Notes: generated by a model from the sequence alone, not told the origin. Numbered from the stretch's first letter, positions 31,840-39,952 are shown. The stretch: DNA of 46,112 nucleotides from Aquificaceae bacterium (GCA_025056375.1 JANWWH010000005.1:1-46112); one strand, 5' to 3'. Made by a program: numbers and translations.

Positions 31840-32316
31840 TTATGTTATCCTTATGCCCGTTACTTTTTTATCCTTTATGTCCAGTGTTATGTTCACTTTT
31901 ATCCAGCTTTTCTCTCTATGTCTGCCGTGTTTTTCGCTTAACCACTCTTCTTTGTTTGTAAGCTTTATGCCAGTGGAATCAAGAACCAAGAGGAAGTCCT
32001 CTGGCAGGTCTTCTGGGTTTTGTGGGTGCTCAAGCTGGAAGTCCTGCGTCGTTTGTCTGTAGTGGAGCGTTCTGAAGTTGGGTATACTGGTGGATAGTCC
32101 TGCGCTCTGTAGGAGCTGTTTTATCAAACCTTCCGTCTGTCTGTAGGGTAGTTTGAGGGTGTTTTTAATAAAGAGCATAAAAAGTATAAGGACTTTCGAA
32201 TACTTGTAAGGTCTGCCTAGCTTTTTGGTGTCTTGTGCCTGTGGCTTGAGTATTTCCGGGTCAAGCAATATCTGTCCCTTTTTTACTAACTCCGTGTGAC
32301 TCTGCTTCAACTCCAT
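31840..32316 (-). pseudogene. Truncated IS5-type transposase
   Basis: A 158-residue N-terminal part of an IS5-family DDE transposase. It has GRPYKYSKVLILFMLF, a helical PYRQTEGLIKQLL segment, and the first catalytic Asp in FLLVLDSTGIKL. It stops (TAA) just before the second Asp would be expected, after KKVTGIRIT. The rest of the gene is absent and the crp promoter begins about 40 bases further on. I could not find terminal inverted repeats. A TATAAT (about 32348-32343) precedes it at the comF end. It is not closely similar to the other transposase fragment in this window. Confidence 0.75.
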
Positions 32317-32352
32317 GGTGTGACACTATCTCGCAGAGTATATTATAAACCC

Positions 32353-32994
32353 TTAGGCTTTTGCCACAAAATAGGCATGAACTTCCTCCGCACCCACCGA
32401 GAGGAGGAGATAGGCGAGCCTTTTTATAGTAGAGCCCGTGGTAAGGAGGTCGTCCACCACGAGAACTCTCTTACCTTCAAGAAAATCCACAAACCCCTCC
32501 TTGAGTTTATGTCCAGAGACTGCTATCTCTCTATCTTTGCCCCTTAGCCGGGCAAGGGGCGGTTTCAGGTCAACCCTTTTAAAAACCTTAAGATAGGGCA
32601 ATTCCGCACCCTGTAGCATACACTCCACATGATTAAACCCCCTTCCCCAGAACCTTCTCAAGTTGAGAGAGGGAAAGGTAACTATATCTGGGTGGACTTC
32701 CTCTATGTATTCCCAGAGGTGTCCTTTTATAATCTGACCGAGCCTAAAGGCAAGGCTTTTAACTCCGTTAAACTTTATGCTATGTATAACCTCTCTGAGA
32801 GCTCCCTCATATAGTCCGTAGACCCTATAAGAGGATACGTAATCAAGACTTGTGGAGTAATCCAGAGGGTGGTAGGGGCGGAGGTTCTGGAGACAGCTCT
32901 CGCAGATGAAACCCTGTTCTCTCCCTCTGAATGTTGAGCCACAAGATAGGCAGTCACACTCCGCAAGTCCAAGGAACTGGAGAAGGGCTATCAA
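32353..32994 (-). CDS. comF: ComF family phosphoribosyltransferase-like protein
   Basis: A 213-residue protein linked to DNA uptake. The N-terminal zinc-binding Cys set is C15/C18 and C31/C34 (CLSC, CESC). The C-terminal phosphoribosyltransferase-type domain has VLVVDDLLTTGSTIKR. In competence systems ComF is thought to act at the inner face of the uptake channel with ComFA; no comFA or comEC is seen here. It overlaps radC by ATGA, so it is co-expressed with a DNA-metabolism gene. Confidence 0.9.
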   Translation of the reverse strand: MIALLQFLGLAECDCLSCGSTFRGREQGFICESCLQNLRPYHPLDYSTSLDYVSSYRVYGLYEGALREVIHSIKFNGVKSLAFRLGQIIKGHLWEYIEEVHPDIVTFPSLNLRRFWGRGFNHVECMLQGAELPYLKVFKRVDLKPPLARLRGKDREIAVSGHKLKEGFVDFLEGKRVLVVDDLLTTGSTIKRLAYLLLSVGAEEVHAYFVAKA

Positions 32995-33668
32995 AGGTAG
33001 CCCTCCTTTTTCATAGAAAGGTAGCCCTTAAGGTTTATTATCAGATGGTCAAGAAGTTCAAAGCCCATAAGTTTACAGGCTTCTCTTACCCTTTTGGTAA
33101 ATTCCAGGTCCTCTCTGGAGGGCTTGAGCTGTCCCTTGGGGTGGTTGTGAGCTATTAAGATGCCGTAGCAGGCAGAGTTTATAGCGTGGTAAAGTATCTC
33201 TTTGGGCTCCGCATGAAGGGCGTTCATCCTGCCTATGGCTATCACCTCGTAGGAGAGAAGCCTGTTAGTGGGGCTGAGGTATAGGGCGAGGAGGTGTTCT
33301 TTTCTGTCGTCCACCTTCTCCTTTAAAAACTTGTAGGCATCCTCAGGTCCGTTTATAAACACACCTTCGTAGGGGTCGTTTATCCTCCTGGCAAGCTCCA
33401 CTATAGCCTTTATCTGACAGGCTCTTGCCTCTCCTATACCCTTGAAACCTTCCATCAGCTCCTGAGGTGTAAGCTCATGAAGTTTTTGCCACCCCGTCCT
33501 CAGTATGGCTCTGGACAAAGAAAGAACATCCATATCTTTTGTGCCAGAACCAAGAACAATAGCCAAGAGCTCTTCCTCCGTTAGCTTTTCCACGCCAAGA
33601 CGGAGTAACTTCTCTCTTGGCTTGAGGTCTTGGGGCATCTCTCTTATGCTCTTACTCCTGTGATACAT
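32991..33668 (-). CDS. radC: RadC/YsnA family JAB-domain protein
   Basis: A 225-residue protein with an N-terminal helix-hairpin-helix part (FKGIGEARACQIKAIVELARR) and a C-terminal JAMM metal-binding domain, HNHPKG ... ED (LIAHNHPKGQLKPSREDLEFT). Once called a DNA repair protein, its biochemical role is still unsettled. It starts inside the 3' end of corC (17-base overlap) and runs into comF by ATGA. Family assignment is secure. Confidence 0.94.
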   Translation of the reverse strand: MYHRSKSIREMPQDLKPREKLLRLGVEKLTEEELLAIVLGSGTKDMDVLSLSRAILRTGWQKLHELTPQELMEGFKGIGEARACQIKAIVELARRINDPYEGVFINGPEDAYKFLKEKVDDRKEHLLALYLSPTNRLLSYEVIAIGRMNALHAEPKEILYHAINSACYGILIAHNHPKGQLKPSREDLEFTKRVREACKLMGFELLDHLIINLKGYLSMKKEGYL

Positions 33669-34884
33669 CCTTTTCCACCATGACCTTTATAACCCTTCTC
33701 TCCTCTTTCTGCACCACCTTGAAGCGATAACCTCCGTATCTTACCACTTGACCCTTTTCAGGAATACCCTTTGTATAGAAGCACAGAAAACCACCCAGCG
33801 TGGTGTAGGGACCCTCGGGAAATTCAAGGTTCAGCATCCTCTCCACTTTCTCTCTTTCAATGCTACCTTCCACAATCCACCTCTCCTTTTCTATTTGGAG
33901 GAGCTCTTCCTCCTCGCTTTTGTCACCCTCCGGGAAGCCCCCAATTATATAGCTCTGAAGGTCATCCCAAGTGACTACGCCCAGAAGGTTTCCCCTTTCG
34001 TCCACCACAACGCCCATCTGCTCCTTACTCCTTTTTAAGACCTCAAAGGCTCTCTCCAAAGTAGTGAACTCGGAGAAATAGTGTATGGGTCTTATGTGTT
34101 CTCTTATGGACTTTGCGTGCCTGCCCTGTATGAGGTCAAAGAAGTCCACGTAGCCCACTATCTGGTCCACCCTTTTTCTGTATACGGGTAGCCTTCTGTA
34201 TCCGCTCTCCTTCATTAGTTCCATAACCTGCTCCATGCCTGCGTTTTCTTCCACCATAACCACCTCCTGAATAGGCTTTATCTCCTCAGTTATAAAAAGG
34301 TCTTTGAGGGTCAGTATGTGCATGGCAATACGAAGGCTTTCCTCGCTGCCCACCGCTTGCTCCATCAACCTTATAAGGTCCTCTCTCTTTAGCTTTTCAT
34401 GATATCTCTTTCTTAAAAGGTTCGTCAGTGACCTGCTTACGACCCTTGAGGTGGTGAGAAGGGGCTTGGTAAAGCTCTTTAGCTTGCTCAGAAGCCATAG
34501 GGAGGGGAAAAGGAGCCTCTCCGCATGCCTTTGGAAAAGGCTCTTAGGCACAAGCTCACCAAGAAGAAGGGTAAAAACAACCAGCGTGGCGGACAAGGCT
34601 ACTTCAAAACCCCTCAGTATAGGCAAGTATTCTGAAAGTGTCATGACCGCCAAAGTGTAAAAGGTAGAGGCAAAAACGATGCTTACCGTGTAGCCAAGCA
34701 TGGTAAGGGTTATGTATTCTTCGGGGTTTTCGTAAAAATCCTTCAAAAACTCCTGTTTAGTCCTCTCGTAAAGACTAAGCACCCTCCCCTTCTCCACGCT
34801 CACTAAAGCTATCTCCGAGCCTGCAAAGAAGGCTTCTAACAGAATAAAGAAGAAGGTGCCGAGAAAAAAACCTAATATCTCCAT
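33652..34884 (-). CDS. HlyC/CorC family membrane protein with CBS pair
   Basis: A 410-residue protein with an N-terminal DUF21/CNNM transmembrane domain (about 1-180; FFAGSEIALVSV), a CBS-domain pair (about 200-320; MKESGYRRLPVYRKRVDQIVGYV, cited in part, and MGVVVDERGNLLGVVTWDDL), and a C-terminal CorC_HlyC domain (YTTLGGFLCFYTKGIPEKGQ). This family is associated with magnesium or cobalt efflux and resistance. The start overlaps prmC by 13 bases. The exact ion is not readable. Confidence 0.9.
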   Translation of the reverse strand: MEILGFFLGTFFFILLEAFFAGSEIALVSVEKGRVLSLYERTKQEFLKDFYENPEEYITLTMLGYTVSIVFASTFYTLAVMTLSEYLPILRGFEVALSATLVVFTLLLGELVPKSLFQRHAERLLFPSLWLLSKLKSFTKPLLTTSRVVSRSLTNLLRKRYHEKLKREDLIRLMEQAVGSEESLRIAMHILTLKDLFITEEIKPIQEVVMVEENAGMEQVMELMKESGYRRLPVYRKRVDQIVGYVDFFDLIQGRHAKSIREHIRPIHYFSEFTTLERAFEVLKRSKEQMGVVVDERGNLLGVVTWDDLQSYIIGGFPEGDKSEEEELLQIEKERWIVEGSIEREKVERMLNLEFPEGPYTTLGGFLCFYTKGIPEKGQVVRYGGYRFKVVQKEERRVIKVMVEKDVSQE

Positions 34885-35687
34885 CCTACCACCACCCTAT
34901 CCTGACCCTGCAGGTCTTTTAAGACTTCGGAGCTGTAACCCAAACCTTCAAAGATACCTTTCACCCTCTCCCCCTGGTCGTGCCCTATCTCAAAGACAAA
35001 AAAGCCCCCCTCCTTCAGATAATTTCTCAGCTCAAGGCTTATCCTCTCGTAAAACTCCCAGCCCTTCATCCCCGCTATGAGAGAATTATAACCCTCAAGC
35101 CTTAGACCCTCTGGAAGGCTATTCCACAAGTCCTGCGGTATGTAGGGAGGGTTGGAGATTATAAAGTCAAAGCCTTTTGGCTTCAGGGGCTGGAAAAGGT
35201 CGCCACAAAACAGAAAAAACCTATCGTAAACCCTATGTTTCTTTGCGTTCCTCTTCGCCAGCCGGAGAGCCTTAAGGCTTATGTCGCCTGCCACCATACG
35301 GAGGTTTTTTCTGTGAAGGAGAAGACTTATACTAATACAGCCAGTTCCTACGCCCAGCTCAAGCCCAAGGAGCTTACCTCTCTCTGGAAGCCTTTTCAGA
35401 GCCTCCTCCACTAAGAGCTCCGTCTCGGGTCTTGGTATGAGCACCCCTTCCTCTACCTGAAAGGAACGTCCGTAAAAATCCCACTCGCCCAGCACATATT
35501 GAAGGGGATAACCCTCCTCCACCCTCTTTAGCTCTTTCAGGTAAGACTCCTCTACCTGAGGGGGCACCTCCAGGTCTTCCATAAGGTAGAGCTCTTTATG
35601 GTTTACCCTGAGCAGGTGAGCCAGCAGGCATGTTCTGTCCCTGAGGGATACCTTGCTGGGTCTGAATAGGAGTTCCTTGACCTTCAT
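34872..35687 (-). CDS. prmC: Peptide chain release factor N5-glutamine methyltransferase
   Basis: A 271-residue SAM-dependent enzyme that methylates the GGQ glutamine of release factors. It has the small N-terminal helical domain (LRDRTCLLAHLLRVNHKELY), the linking IPRPETELLVEEAL motif, motif I LGLELGVGTGCISISLLL, and catalytic NPPY in FIISNPPYIP. The N-terminal helical domain is needed for the fold, so the start at 35687 is credible even though its first 92 bases overlap the end of secG in another frame. A start at 35582 would remove most of that domain. Confidence 0.93.
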   Translation of the reverse strand: MKVKELLFRPSKVSLRDRTCLLAHLLRVNHKELYLMEDLEVPPQVEESYLKELKRVEEGYPLQYVLGEWDFYGRSFQVEEGVLIPRPETELLVEEALKRLPERGKLLGLELGVGTGCISISLLLHRKNLRMVAGDISLKALRLAKRNAKKHRVYDRFFLFCGDLFQPLKPKGFDFIISNPPYIPQDLWNSLPEGLRLEGYNSLIAGMKGWEFYERISLELRNYLKEGGFFVFEIGHDQGERVKGIFEGLGYSSEVLKDLQGQDRVVVGWRY

Positions 35688-35931
35688 CCTTTATGAGAGA
35701 GCCCCTTTTTGAAGGATGGGTCAGGGCAAGAAGCACCGCAAGGGTCATAAGGCTGAAGGCAAGCCAGTAAGTTACTTTTGTGAGTATGGTATCCACGCCA
35801 CCGGGACCAAATACTCCCTGCCCCATACCGCCAAAGGCACTTCCCACATCCCCCCTACTCCTCTGCATGAGCACCACCACCACGAGAAGAAGGGCAACTA
35901 TTATAAAGAGCGTAAGCAGGAGGTAATACAT
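35596..35931 (-). CDS. secG: Preprotein translocase subunit SecG
   Basis: A 111-residue SecYEG accessory subunit. It has two transmembrane helices (about 2-24 and 50-70) around the conserved QRSRGDVGSAFGGMGQGVFG loop, then a low-complexity Gln/Gly/Pro tail (from about residue 85) whose codons overlap prmC. I start at ATG 35931: a TATAAT (35944-35939) ends 7 bases upstream, and the earlier ATG at 35940 overlaps that hexamer. The tail is longer than in E. coli SecG (110 residues total there, with a different tail). Confidence 0.93.
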   Translation of the reverse strand: MYYLLLTLFIIVALLLVVVVLMQRSRGDVGSAFGGMGQGVFGPGGVDTILTKVTYWLAFSLMTLAVLLALTHPSKRGSLIKDEGQGTPIQTQQGIPQGQNMPAGSPAQGKP

Positions 35932-35977
35932 GCTTAACATTATAACCCATGTCCCTTCTGCTGTATACTATAGAGCC
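35932..35977. promoter_or_regulatory. Divergent secG / unknown-gene promoter region (46 bp)
   Basis: TATAAT at 35944-35939 (minus) ends 7 bases from the secG ATG, and TATACT at 35964-35969 (plus) ends 8 bases from the ATG at 35978. Neither start has a Shine-Dalgarno site, so both transcripts are predicted leaderless. Confidence 0.6.
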
Positions 35978-36400
35978 ATGGAAGGTTTCAAAGAGGAGTT
36001 GAGAGAGATTTTTCAGATTTCAAAGGTGGAAAGGGGCAGGTTTATTGAGGAGGAGAACCTTACCCTTGAGAGAGAGGGTAAGAGGTTGATGTTTTTGAAA
36101 GCCTTCTATGGCAGGAAGCCTTACTGGAAAGAGTGGGTAGAGCTCTTTCACATAGAGCCCCAGTTTTTCCGCTCCCCCTCGGAGGAGGAGCTTTACAGAA
36201 TAATCCGCAGACACTTTAGAAGGGTCTTCGTAGAATACTACGAGGACAAGCAGACCCTTGAAGAGCTAAAGAGGGGCATACCACCGGAGAACACCAGACT
36301 TGGTTCAAAATTCAAGCTCCTCGGATACCGCTTCTTCCGAGACTGGTATTATCCTGAGGGCTGGATGGAGGGGGGATACAAGTTGCAGGCGGAGAGATGA
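35978..36400 (+). CDS. Conserved-looking hypothetical protein, DUF1122-like
   Basis: A 140-residue soluble protein rich in aromatic and charged residues. The second half (FVEYYEDKQTLEELKRG, then PPENTRLG, KLLGYRFFRDWYYPEGWMEGG) resembles DUF1122, a small archaeal/thermophile family of unknown function with an acyltransferase-like look. That link is from memory of the pattern and is moderate at best. I use ATG 35978, 8 bases after TATACT; an upstream in-frame ATG at 35930 overlaps the secG start region. It stands 49 bases before rplM. Confidence 0.65.
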   Translation: MEGFKEELREIFQISKVERGRFIEEENLTLEREGKRLMFLKAFYGRKPYWKEWVELFHIEPQFFRSPSEEELYRIIRRHFRRVFVEYYEDKQTLEELKRGIPPENTRLGSKFKLLGYRFFRDWYYPEGWMEGGYKLQAER

Positions 36401-36407
36401 GTTGTGT

Positions 36408-36443
36408 TATAATAAACCCTTCTTATGAAAAACCTTTTAGGAG
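36408..36443 (+). promoter_or_regulatory. rplM promoter and Shine-Dalgarno site
   Basis: TATAAT (36408-36413) lies 36 bases before the rplM ATG, giving a leader of about 30 bases with AGGAG (36439-36443) 6 bases from the start. A weak TTGCAG (36383-36388) is 19 bases upstream. The leader could carry a short autoregulatory site for L13, but I see no clear structure. Confidence 0.55.
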
Positions 36444-36449
36444 ACGAAG

Positions 36450-36884
36450 ATGAAGACATACCACGTTAGAAAGGAGGATGTGGTTAGAAATTGGTGGATA
36501 GTAGATGCGGAGGGCAAGGTTCTCGGAAGGCTTGCCTCTCAGATAGCAAAGGTCCTCATGGGAAAACATAAACCTTACTACCAGCCAGATGTGGACTGTG
36601 GCGACTTTGTCGTAGTGGTGAACGCGGACAAATTGGTAGCCACTGGCAAAAAGTTAGAACAGAAAAGGTATCACTTCCACACTAACTACCCCGGCGGTCT
36701 CAAGGAGAGGGAGCTCGCCTGGATGCTTCAGCACAAGCCAGAAGAGGTAATAAGGCTTGCGGTAAAGAGGATGTTGCCAAAAAATAGACTGGGGCATAGG
36801 ATGTTGAAGAGGCTAAAGGTATACAGGGGTAGCTCAAACCCTCACACAGCACAGCAACCCAAAAACCTGGAGGTTGAGGCATGA
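36450..36884 (+). CDS. rplM: 50S ribosomal protein L13
   Basis: A 144-residue large-subunit protein. Its family core is clear: [48 protein letters not shown] (cited in part), [15 protein letters not shown], and [21 protein letters not shown]13 is an early assembly protein. It overlaps rpsI by ATGA, the usual pairing in bacteria. Confidence 0.98.
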   Translation: MKTYHVRKEDVVRNWWIVDAEGKVLGRLASQIAKVLMGKHKPYYQPDVDCGDFVVVVNADKLVATGKKLEQKRYHFHTNYPGGLKERELAWMLQHKPEEVIRLAVKRMLPKNRLGHRMLKRLKVYRGSSNPHTAQQPKNLEVEA

Positions 36885-37321
36885 GCCTAAAGCTTAAAGA
36901 CTTTAAGATAGGGTTTGACAACGCCTTTTATGGCACGGGCAGAAGAAAGGAGAGCGTGGCAAGGGTGTGGCTCATAAGGGGTTCTGACAAGCAGATAGTC
37001 AAGGTAAAGGAGAGCGGAAAAGAGTATGACCTAAGGCACTACCTACAAAGGGAAACCCTTTATCATAAGGTCCTGCACCCACTAAGGCTCACTGGTCTGG
37101 AGGGCAGGTTTGGCATATACGCCACTCTTAGCGGAGGGGGTATAAGTGGTCAGGCGGAGGCTTTGATGTATGGTATAGCAAAAGCCCTTCTCAAGCACAA
37201 TCCGGACCTAAGGATAAGTCTCAAAAGGGCTGGTCTTCTAAGAAGAGACGCAAGGGAGAAGGAAAGGAAGAAATACGGACTTATGAAGGCAAGAAAAGCC
37301 TACAGATGGAGCAAGAGATAA
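36881..37321 (+). CDS. rpsI: 30S ribosomal protein S9
   Basis: A 146-residue small-subunit protein. It has [16 protein letters not shown], the [20 protein letters not shown] block, and the C-terminal basic tail ([19 protein letters not shown]-like), which reaches P-site tRNA. The chain ends in SKR, as expected for the family. It overlaps argC by 16 bases, so argC depends on ribosomal-protein expression or has an internal promoter. Confidence 0.98.
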   Translation: MSLKLKDFKIGFDNAFYGTGRRKESVARVWLIRGSDKQIVKVKESGKEYDLRHYLQRETLYHKVLHPLRLTGLEGRFGIYATLSGGGISGQAEALMYGIAKALLKHNPDLRISLKRAGLLRRDAREKERKKYGLMKARKAYRWSKR

Positions 37322-38328
37322 GAGTATGTATCTATGGCGCCACAGGATACACGGGCGCCGAGCTCCTAAGACTTCTTCACAACCACCCCAGGGCAAGGCT
37401 TGTTTCACTGACCTCCCAGTCCTACGCAGGTAAAAGGCTTTCTCAAGTGTTTCCCCACTTTAAAGCCACCCCATTTGGTGAAATACCGCTATCAGAAGAG
37501 CCAGAGGAAGACTTTGACCTTGCCTTCCTGTGTCTTCCTCACGAAGCCTCTTTGGAGCTCGTGCCCGAACTTCTCAAAAAGAACAAGAAGGTCATAGACC
37601 TTTCTGGTGCCTACAGGATAAAAAACCCTACCGTTTATAGCCAATACTACGGGTTTGAACACACTCACCCTGAGCTTTTAGAAAGGGCTGTCTATGGGCT
37701 TCCCGAGCTTTTCAGAGAAGAGCTCAGAAAGGCGGAGCTCGTGGCGAACCCCGGTTGTTATCCTACCGCAACCCTTCTTGCCCTTTATCCTCTGCTTAAG
37801 CACTCTATACCCTTTGAATGGGTAGTGGTGGATGCTCTTTCAGGCGTCTCGGGAGCTGGTAGAAAGACCGCCCAGAGGTTCCACTATCCAGAGATGGAGG
37901 GTGATGCTTTTGCCTACTCGGTGGAAAGGCATAGACATGTTCCTGAGATGGAAGATACCATAAGAAGGGTGTGGGGCAGAGATGTGAGGCTCAGGTTCAC
38001 GCCCCAAGTTATCCCTATGGTAAGGGGTATGATGGTAAAGGCTTATGTGAGGTGTGAAGAAGAAGGCTACGAAGAACTCTACAGAGAAACTTACAAAGAG
38101 GAGCCCTTTGTGCTAACCCTCTCGGAACCGCCGCACATAAAACACGTAGTGGGGACAAACTACGCCTTTATTTACTGCTATTATGATAAGGAGACATCCC
38201 TCCTCGAAGTCATAAGCCTTATAGACAATTTAGGTAAGGGTGCCTCCTCTCAGGCTTTGCAAAACTTTAACCTTATGTTCAGTTTTGAGGAAACTGAAGG
38301 TCTTCTGCAGAGCTCTCTCTACCCCTGA
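37306..38328 (+). CDS. argC: N-acetyl-gamma-glutamyl-phosphate reductase
   Basis: A 340-residue enzyme of arginine synthesis that reduces N-acetylglutamyl phosphate. It has the NADP motif YGATGYTGAELLRLL, the catalytic Cys in NPGCYPTATLLAL, and the C-terminal GASSQALQN segment. Length is standard. It follows rpsI with a 16-base overlap, which is unusual for an amino-acid gene. The end converges on the GTPase gene with a 10-base overlap and a terminator-like hairpin. Confidence 0.96.
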   Translation: MEQEIRVCIYGATGYTGAELLRLLHNHPRARLVSLTSQSYAGKRLSQVFPHFKATPFGEIPLSEEPEEDFDLAFLCLPHEASLELVPELLKKNKKVIDLSGAYRIKNPTVYSQYYGFEHTHPELLERAVYGLPELFREELRKAELVANPGCYPTATLLALYPLLKHSIPFEWVVVDALSGVSGAGRKTAQRFHYPEMEGDAFAYSVERHRHVPEMEDTIRRVWGRDVRLRFTPQVIPMVRGMMVKAYVRCEEEGYEELYRETYKEEPFVLTLSEPPHIKHVVGTNYAFIYCYYDKETSLLEVISLIDNLGKGASSQALQNFNLMFSFEETEGLLQSSLYP

Positions 38329-38346
38329 GAGGTGAGCTCTTCTTTT
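38309..38346 (+). terminator. Putative terminator after argC
   Basis: An AGAGCTC (38309-38315) pairs with GAGCTCT (38334-38340), with extra CTCT/AGAG pairing inside, followed by TCTTTTATT. It spans the argC stop and the 3' end of the convergent GTPase gene. The stem has small bulges and the U-tract is broken, so strength is uncertain. Confidence 0.45.
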
Positions 38347-38873
38347 ATTATGTTCAGAAGCTTGAGGAGCACCACTTTGACGCTCTCCTTGTCAATGGCG
38401 GAGACGGGAAGCACGGGTATGCCCTCGTCCTCGCTTATGTCCAGAGCGGTTGCCACATCCTCCGCAGACCAGGCGTTTGGCATGTCTTGTTTGTTTGCAC
38501 CCACCACCGTGGGGACAGGAAAGCGAGACTGGAAGAAGTTTATAATCCTCCTTGCTTCGTGAAAGGTGGAGGGGTCGGTGCTATCCACGAGGATTATTAT
38601 CCCCAAAGCACCCTCGCCTAAGATTTCCCACATAAAGTCAAACCTTGACTGCCCGGGTGTCCCGAATAGATAAAGCTCGTGCTCTTCGTCAATCCTTATT
38701 TTGCCAAAGTCCATGGCAACGGTTGTATATTCCTTTACGCCCTTTTCCTCCACGCTTTGAGTTTTTCGTTCGGTCTTTACCGTTTTTATCTCGCTTACCG
38801 TGTTTATAAACTGGGTTTTTCCAGCGGCAAAGGGTCCAGCCACCACTATCTTTATCTTCTTTATTACCTTCAT
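38319..38873 (-). CDS. MglA/CvnD-like small Ras-type GTPase
   Basis: A 184-residue GTPase. G1 is GPFAAGKT (residues 13-20), the switch I Thr lies in YTTVAMDFG, G3 is reduced to FGTPGQSRFDFM (residues 70-81), and G4 is NKQD (127-130). This matches bacterial Ras-like GTPases that pair with Roadblock proteins acting as GAPs (MglA/MglB in motility, CvnD/CvnB in Streptomyces conservons). It shares one base with the DUF4388 gene stop and sits third in the three-gene module, so joint expression is likely. The cell role is unknown. Confidence 0.88.
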   Translation of the reverse strand: MKVIKKIKIVVAGPFAAGKTQFINTVSEIKTVKTERKTQSVEEKGVKEYTTVAMDFGKIRIDEEHELYLFGTPGQSRFDFMWEILGEGALGIIILVDSTDPSTFHEARRIINFFQSRFPVPTVVGANKQDMPNAWSAEDVATALDISEDEGIPVLPVSAIDKESVKVVLLKLLNIIKEELTSQG

Positions 38874-39568
38874 TACAGCTCCTTAATCCTTTCTATTATT
38901 TTCATGAGAAGGTCAAGTGCTATGGAAGGACTTTGTTTTCTCTCCTTCTTTTTCCTTCTTATGACACCTATGGCAAGGAAGCCATAAAGGGCTCTGTCAA
39001 CGGTGAGGTTGCTAAGACCTGATTCTTTCCTTATATCGAAAACGCTCCTCTCTCCGTTCACAAGGCTTAGCACTCTTTTCTCCTCTGGAGTAGGCTCAGA
39101 TACCTTTATCACCTCTTGCACGCCCTCCGCAGGTTCAAAGACAAGGAGCTCGTCGGATATCTTCCTCTCCACCTCCTCCTGAGTAAGACTACGGGAAGCC
39201 ATCATTATTATCTTTTCTATAGGATACAGAACTCTGTAGTTGTTAGAGCCAAACTTTACAAAACCTGCAGTGAAGGAGAAAACACCCTCCTTCAGGTTTA
39301 ACCTCTCTATTAAAAACCTCTCCACAGTCCTGAAAAGGTTTTCTCTTGATATACGGAGCTTCTCTATCAAGAGGTCAAAGTCTCTCTCTGCGTAGACCCT
39401 AAAAACCCTGTCCACAGGACGGGCAAATATAACCTGCCCATCCTTCACATAATAGGCAATGGTTATATCCTTCCATTCCACTAAAAGGATTCCACTTTTT
39501 CTGTCCTTGGCGATGACCTGCAAGATGTCCACAAAGTTGAAAGTTTTGAGGTCCCCTGTAAGAGCCAT
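38873..39568 (-). CDS. DUF4388 (PATAN-type) protein with C-terminal winged-helix-like region
   Basis: A 231-residue protein. The N-terminal DUF4388/PATAN domain (about 1-115) has GDLKTFNFVDILQVIAKDRKSG and the DGQVIFARP strand. The C-terminal region (about 150-210; LSLVNGERSVFDIRKESGLS, then TVDRALYGFLAIGVIRRKK) looks like the winged helix found in DUF742/CvnC-type proteins. PATAN domains are partners in small-GTPase and response-regulator signalling. It lies 6 bases after the Roadblock gene and overlaps the GTPase gene by one base. It probably links the two physically (inference). Confidence 0.82.
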   Translation of the reverse strand: MALTGDLKTFNFVDILQVIAKDRKSGILLVEWKDITIAYYVKDGQVIFARPVDRVFRVYAERDFDLLIEKLRISRENLFRTVERFLIERLNLKEGVFSFTAGFVKFGSNNYRVLYPIEKIIMMASRSLTQEEVERKISDELLVFEPAEGVQEVIKVSEPTPEEKRVLSLVNGERSVFDIRKESGLSNLTVDRALYGFLAIGVIRRKKKERKQSPSIALDLLMKIIERIKEL

Positions 39569-39574
39569 ATCCTC

Positions 39575-39928
39575 TTATATCATTCCCTTTAGCTTGTCCT
39601 GAGACTTCCTTATCTCCATGAGTAGAAGGCCAAGCTTTGCGTTGTTGTCCGCAAGCACCACCATAACTGCATCCTTTCCCACCCCTGTAAGTATAACATA
39701 GCCATCGTGCCCCTTAATGGTTATCTGCTCAAGGTCTCCCTTTGCCAATTCCTCCGAGACCCTCTCACCCAGAGAGAGTATAGCTGCGCTCATGGCTGCT
39801 ATCCTGTCCTCTTCCATACCGGGCTTGAGGACGGAGGCTATGGGCAGTCCGTCGGCGGATACAAGAGAAGCACCCTCAAGACCTGTGTTTCTTATAAGCT
39901 CCTGCAAAACTTGTGTATACCTGTCCAT
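39575..39928 (-). CDS. Roadblock/LC7 domain protein (MglB/CvnB-like)
   Basis: A 117-residue single Roadblock domain: LQELIRNTGLEGASLVSADGLPIAS, ILSLGERVSEEL, ITIKGHDGYVILTGVGKDAVMVVLADN (cited in part). Such proteins dimerise and act as GTPase-activating or scaffold partners for MglA-like GTPases. I start at ATG 39928 because GGAGGG is 5 bases upstream. The ATG at 39943 is only 3 bases after a TATAAT (39952-39947) and would lie at the transcription start itself. It heads the three-gene module. Confidence 0.88.
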   Translation of the reverse strand: MDRYTQVLQELIRNTGLEGASLVSADGLPIASVLKPGMEEDRIAAMSAAILSLGERVSEELAKGDLEQITIKGHDGYVILTGVGKDAVMVVLADNNAKLGLLLMEIRKSQDKLKGMI

Positions 39929-39952
39929 TTTTCCCTCCTGCATAGAATTATA

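Noticed and set aside
36425-36469. Mini ORF of 14 codons ([14 protein letters not shown]) in the rplM leader
   Set aside because: It overlaps the rplM Shine-Dalgarno and start, has no own ribosome site and shows no attenuator structure; likely chance.
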